From NCBI GenBank assembly GCA_963701325.1, contig OY969604.1:2356001-2420000 (forward strand): a stretch of 64,000 nt of DNA. Reading direction: 5' to 3'. Of this stretch, positions 62,007 through 64,000 are shown piece by piece (the stretch's first letter is position 1; every line of letters begins with the position of its first letter). The stretch is from Bog-756 sp963701325 (lineage in GTDB: Bacteria; Actinomycetota; Acidimicrobiia; Acidimicrobiales; RAAP-2). The notes under the pieces are model-generated. The model did not search any database, was not told where the DNA came from, and worked only from the letters and a program-made list of their open reading frames with translations. Position numbers and translations under genes: made by a program.

Positions 62007-64000
62007 GTGGGTTACGACGTCTTCATCTCCTACGCGCAAGACGGGGACGCCCGAGGCGCTGAGGCAGTACGCAATGCTCTGATCAGGTTCGCAAAGCCAT
62101 GGTGGCGCCGACGGTCGCTGAGCGTGTTCCTCGACCAGAGTGTCCTCGCTGCGAACCCAGGAATTTGGTCATCGATTTCGGCGGCGTTGGACGAGTCGGA
62201 ATGGATGGTCTTGTTGGCCTCCCCCGAATCAGCGCGATCGGAGTGGGTGAATCGCGAGATATCGCATTGGCTCGAGCGTCGAGGAACCGAGCGGCTGATC
62301 GTAGCTGTCACTGCCGGGCGCTGCCGTTGGGACGAGGCGTTGGGTGGGTTCGATGAGCACAGCGATGCCATACCCTCATCCCTTCGGGGAGTCCACCTCG
62401 AGGAGCCGCGCTATGTCGATTTGAGCTCGACCCGCTCGGAACCGAAGCTCGACCTGCAGAACGCTCGTTTTCGGGAGCAAATTGCCGAGATCGCCGCTCC
62501 GATCCATGGACAGACAAAGGACGATCTCGAGGGCGTGGATCTGCGAGAGCACCGACGGTTCAGGCGCTCGATGGTTGCCACCTTCACGGCCCTCTTGCTC
62601 CTGTCGACCGTTTCGGTTGTTGCCGCGATTGCTGCCGTCCGGTTTGCACAACAGAGCTCTGCGCGTACTGCTGATGCTGAGTTCGCCCAACTCGTGGATG
62701 AAGCCCGCAACCTGCGGACCTCGAACTTGACCCGAGCCATGCTGCTGGCCGTACAGGCAGTGCACATGAGGTCGAATTCACAGAGTAACGGAGCGCTCCT
62801 GGCCACGTTGACTGAAGACAGTCGATTCAACGCACAGATTGTCGGGCACGACCCGGCCTCGGGGTTCACCAGCCTCTGCCTGATTCACAATAGGACGATG
62901 GCCCTCGCTGGCATGGAGCGTGGGGGTGTTGCGGTCTTTGATCTGCGCCGAGGAATCCAAGTCGGTGATGTCCTTCATTTCGGACCGGTCCCTTCGAGTG
63001 CAACGTCTGTCGCCTGTAGCAGTGCGAGTCCGACGGACCTCGCCTTTGACAGAGCAGGGTACTGGGTGACTCTTGACGTACGAAGCGCTGTCTCGGTCCG
63101 CCAGCTTCATCACTACAGCGACTTGTATTCGATGGCAGTGAGCCCTGATGGAGGAACGTTGGCTGCGTCGGACGGAGAGGGTCATCTCGTTCTTGCGCCA
63201 GTCCTCGGGAGGTTTCTACCCCGGACCGTGAACGGCGGTGATCCCAGCAGCAGCGGCTTCGGCCTCGCGTTCAGTCCTGATGGGGGAATGCTCGCAGCCG
63301 TTAGCAGTAGGGCCTCCGAATTGTGGAATATCGCCACGTTTCACGAGGTCCTCCAAGTCGACGGACCGTCCCTCTCTGCCATCTCAGCCACACCTCGGAC
63401 GCCTTTGTTGCGTCAGACAGTCGACCAGGGGGAGATTGCCTTCAGTCCCGATGGCCGACTGCTGGCTGTTTCGGCAGATTCGCTGTTGCGCCTCGTCAGC
63501 GTGCCGAGCGGTCAGCAGCTGTGGTCGATCCCCACCGCTTGGTACGGGGGCTCGTCACTGGAATTTGACGGTGCCGGTCAACTGCTCGTCAACCTCGCGA
63601 GCGGGCAGGTGCAGCAGATCGACGTGGCGGATGGGGCGTCGATCGGAGCGCCGATCGCGCCGACCGGCGGTATCTCCGTTCACTTCGCTGTGGCCGGAAC
63701 GCGGCTCGTGGCATGTTCCGATTCGAGCCCGGTCCTGTCGGTCTACGACTTGGCCGGAAACGGACCCATTGTGAAGGCCGTTCCTGTTACCGAGCCGTTG
63801 CAGCTTGTTCAGTACGATCCCTCGGGACGCTCCCTCCTGCTGCTCCTGCCGGCTCAGTCCACGAATCTCTTCGATGTGACCCGAGCACTCGACGAAGAAA
63901 CACGCTCACTCGGGCCGACTCTGCCGGGCCTCATCCAACCCCGATTCATAGAGCCTGATTCAGTCGCAGGCCTTCAAGAGGATCTGACGGTTGGTGTCTT
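62007..64000 (+). CDS. TIR domain / transmembrane / beta-propeller protein (3' end outside window)
   Basis: At least 664 residues, frame open to the window end. Residues 1-105 form a TIR domain: VGYDVFISYAQDGD, KPWWRRRSLSVFLD (BB-loop region), and LLASPESARSEWVNREISHWL, where Glu84 matches the catalytic Glu of NAD-cleaving TIRs. A span at about 190-211 follows (ATFTALLLLSTVSVVAAI). Then comes NLTRAMLLAVQAVHMRS and WD40/YVTN-like blades with repeated AFSPDGRLLAVS-type units. The role could be sensing plus NADase activity; this is inferred from the domains. GTG 62007 is the most likely start, GTG 61992 an alternative. Confidence 0.85.
   Translation, partial: MGYDVFISYAQDGDARGAEAVRNALIRFAKPWWRRRSLSVFLDQSVLAANPGIWSSISAALDESEWMVLLASPESARSEWVNREISHWLERRGTERLIVAVTAGRCRWDEALGGFDEHSDAIPSSLRGVHLEEPRYVDLSSTRSEPKLDLQNARFREQIAEIAAPIHGQTKDDLEGVDLREHRRFRRSMVATFTALLLLSTVSVVAAIAAVRFAQQSSARTADAEFAQLVDEARNLRTSNLTRAMLLAVQAVHMRSNSQSNGALLATLTEDSRFNAQIVGHDPASGFTSLCLIHNRTMALAGMERGGVAVFDLRRGIQVGDVLHFGPVPSSATSVACSSASPTDLAFDRAGYWVTLDVRSAVSVRQLHHYSDLYSMAVSPDGGTLAASDGEGHLVLAPVLGRFLPRTVNGGDPSSSGFGLAFSPDGGMLAAVSSRASELWNIATFHEVLQVDGPSLSAISATPRTPLLRQTVDQGEIAFSPDGRLLAVSADSLLRLVSVPSGQQLWSIPTAWYGGSSLEFDGAGQLLVNLASGQVQQIDVADGASIGAPIAPTGGISVHFAVAGTRLVACSDSSPVLSVYDLAGNGPIVKAVPVTEPLQLVQYDPSGRSLLLLLPAQSTNLFDVTRALDEETRSLGPTLPGLIQPRFIEPDSVAGLQEDLTVGV

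Overview
The window is about 64 kb of GC-rich DNA packed with short, often 4-nt-overlapping gene pairs on both strands. The gene content points to an actinobacterium (Actinomycetota): mycothiol-type DinB enzyme, F420/deazaflavin-type oxidoreductases, a MenJ-like reductase, KshA-like Rieske oxygenase, SCP-x-type thiolase pair with a DUF35 partner, and many genes that start 7-8 nt after a TANNNT -10 box (leaderless style). The large secreted peptidase and repeat-protein load would fit Acidimicrobiia, but I cannot prove the class. No tRNA, rRNA, CRISPR array, IS element or phage gene was seen.

Layout. 1-3.7 kb: end of an OafA-type acyltransferase with a C-terminal SGNH domain, an alpha/beta hydrolase and a YoaK-family membrane protein. 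3.8-8.5 kb: a complete kdp potassium-pump operon (small membrane ORF, kdpF, kdpA, kdpB, kdpC), without kdpDE. 8.7-10.9 kb: a secreted protein built from six near-identical 258-bp tandem repeats. 10.9-19.6 kb: small regulator, RCC1-repeat lipoprotein, aldo/keto reductase, F420-type and VOC/SRPBCC enzymes, a decayed secreted-protein gene, then a dienoyl-CoA-reductase-like SDR, a carboxyltransferase and a TetR regulator. 19.7-24.7 kb: a multidomain GGDEF protein, a sulfatase and a coupled cyclic-nucleotide-binding protein. 24.7-29.2 kb: MFS exporter with coupled exported protein, KshA-like Rieske oxygenase and a DapB-fold dehydrogenase behind a strong inverted repeat. 29.3-42.8 kb: DUF2252, universal stress protein, LapA-like protein, sedolisin, PhyH-like dioxygenase, an ArsR/SRPBCC pair with a textbook leaderless promoter, RibD_C-type reductases, a Ddn-like protein, a thioesterase, a cNMP-domain flavoprotein lacking the thioredoxin-reductase CxxC, and small proteins. 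42.8-46.0 kb: thiolase, thiolase and double-OB protein operon. 46.2-55.3 kb: FUSC transporter and GH3 glycosidase (both frameshifted), LppX-like secreted protein, orphan ABC binding protein, aldo/keto reductase, DinB-like enzyme. 55.5-61.9 kb: second sedolisin, a geranylgeranyl-reductase / methyltransferase / membrane-protein quinone-type cluster, SRPBCC protein, and an NrtR-like Nudix regulator. 62.0-64.0 kb: a TIR-transmembrane-beta-propeller protein that runs off the end.

How the genes fit together: several stretches look like lipid or sterol catabolism (Rieske oxygenase, DapB-like dehydrogenase, thiolase/DUF35 operon, dienoyl-CoA-reductase-like SDR, acyl-CoA carboxyltransferase, PhyH). 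These are family-level assignments; substrates are not known. Four genes carry single-base indels relative to their families, so either local decay or assembly errors must be considered. The most interesting segment is the right end, where an ADP-ribose-sensor-type Nudix gene with a palindromic promoter directly precedes a TIR effector-like protein.
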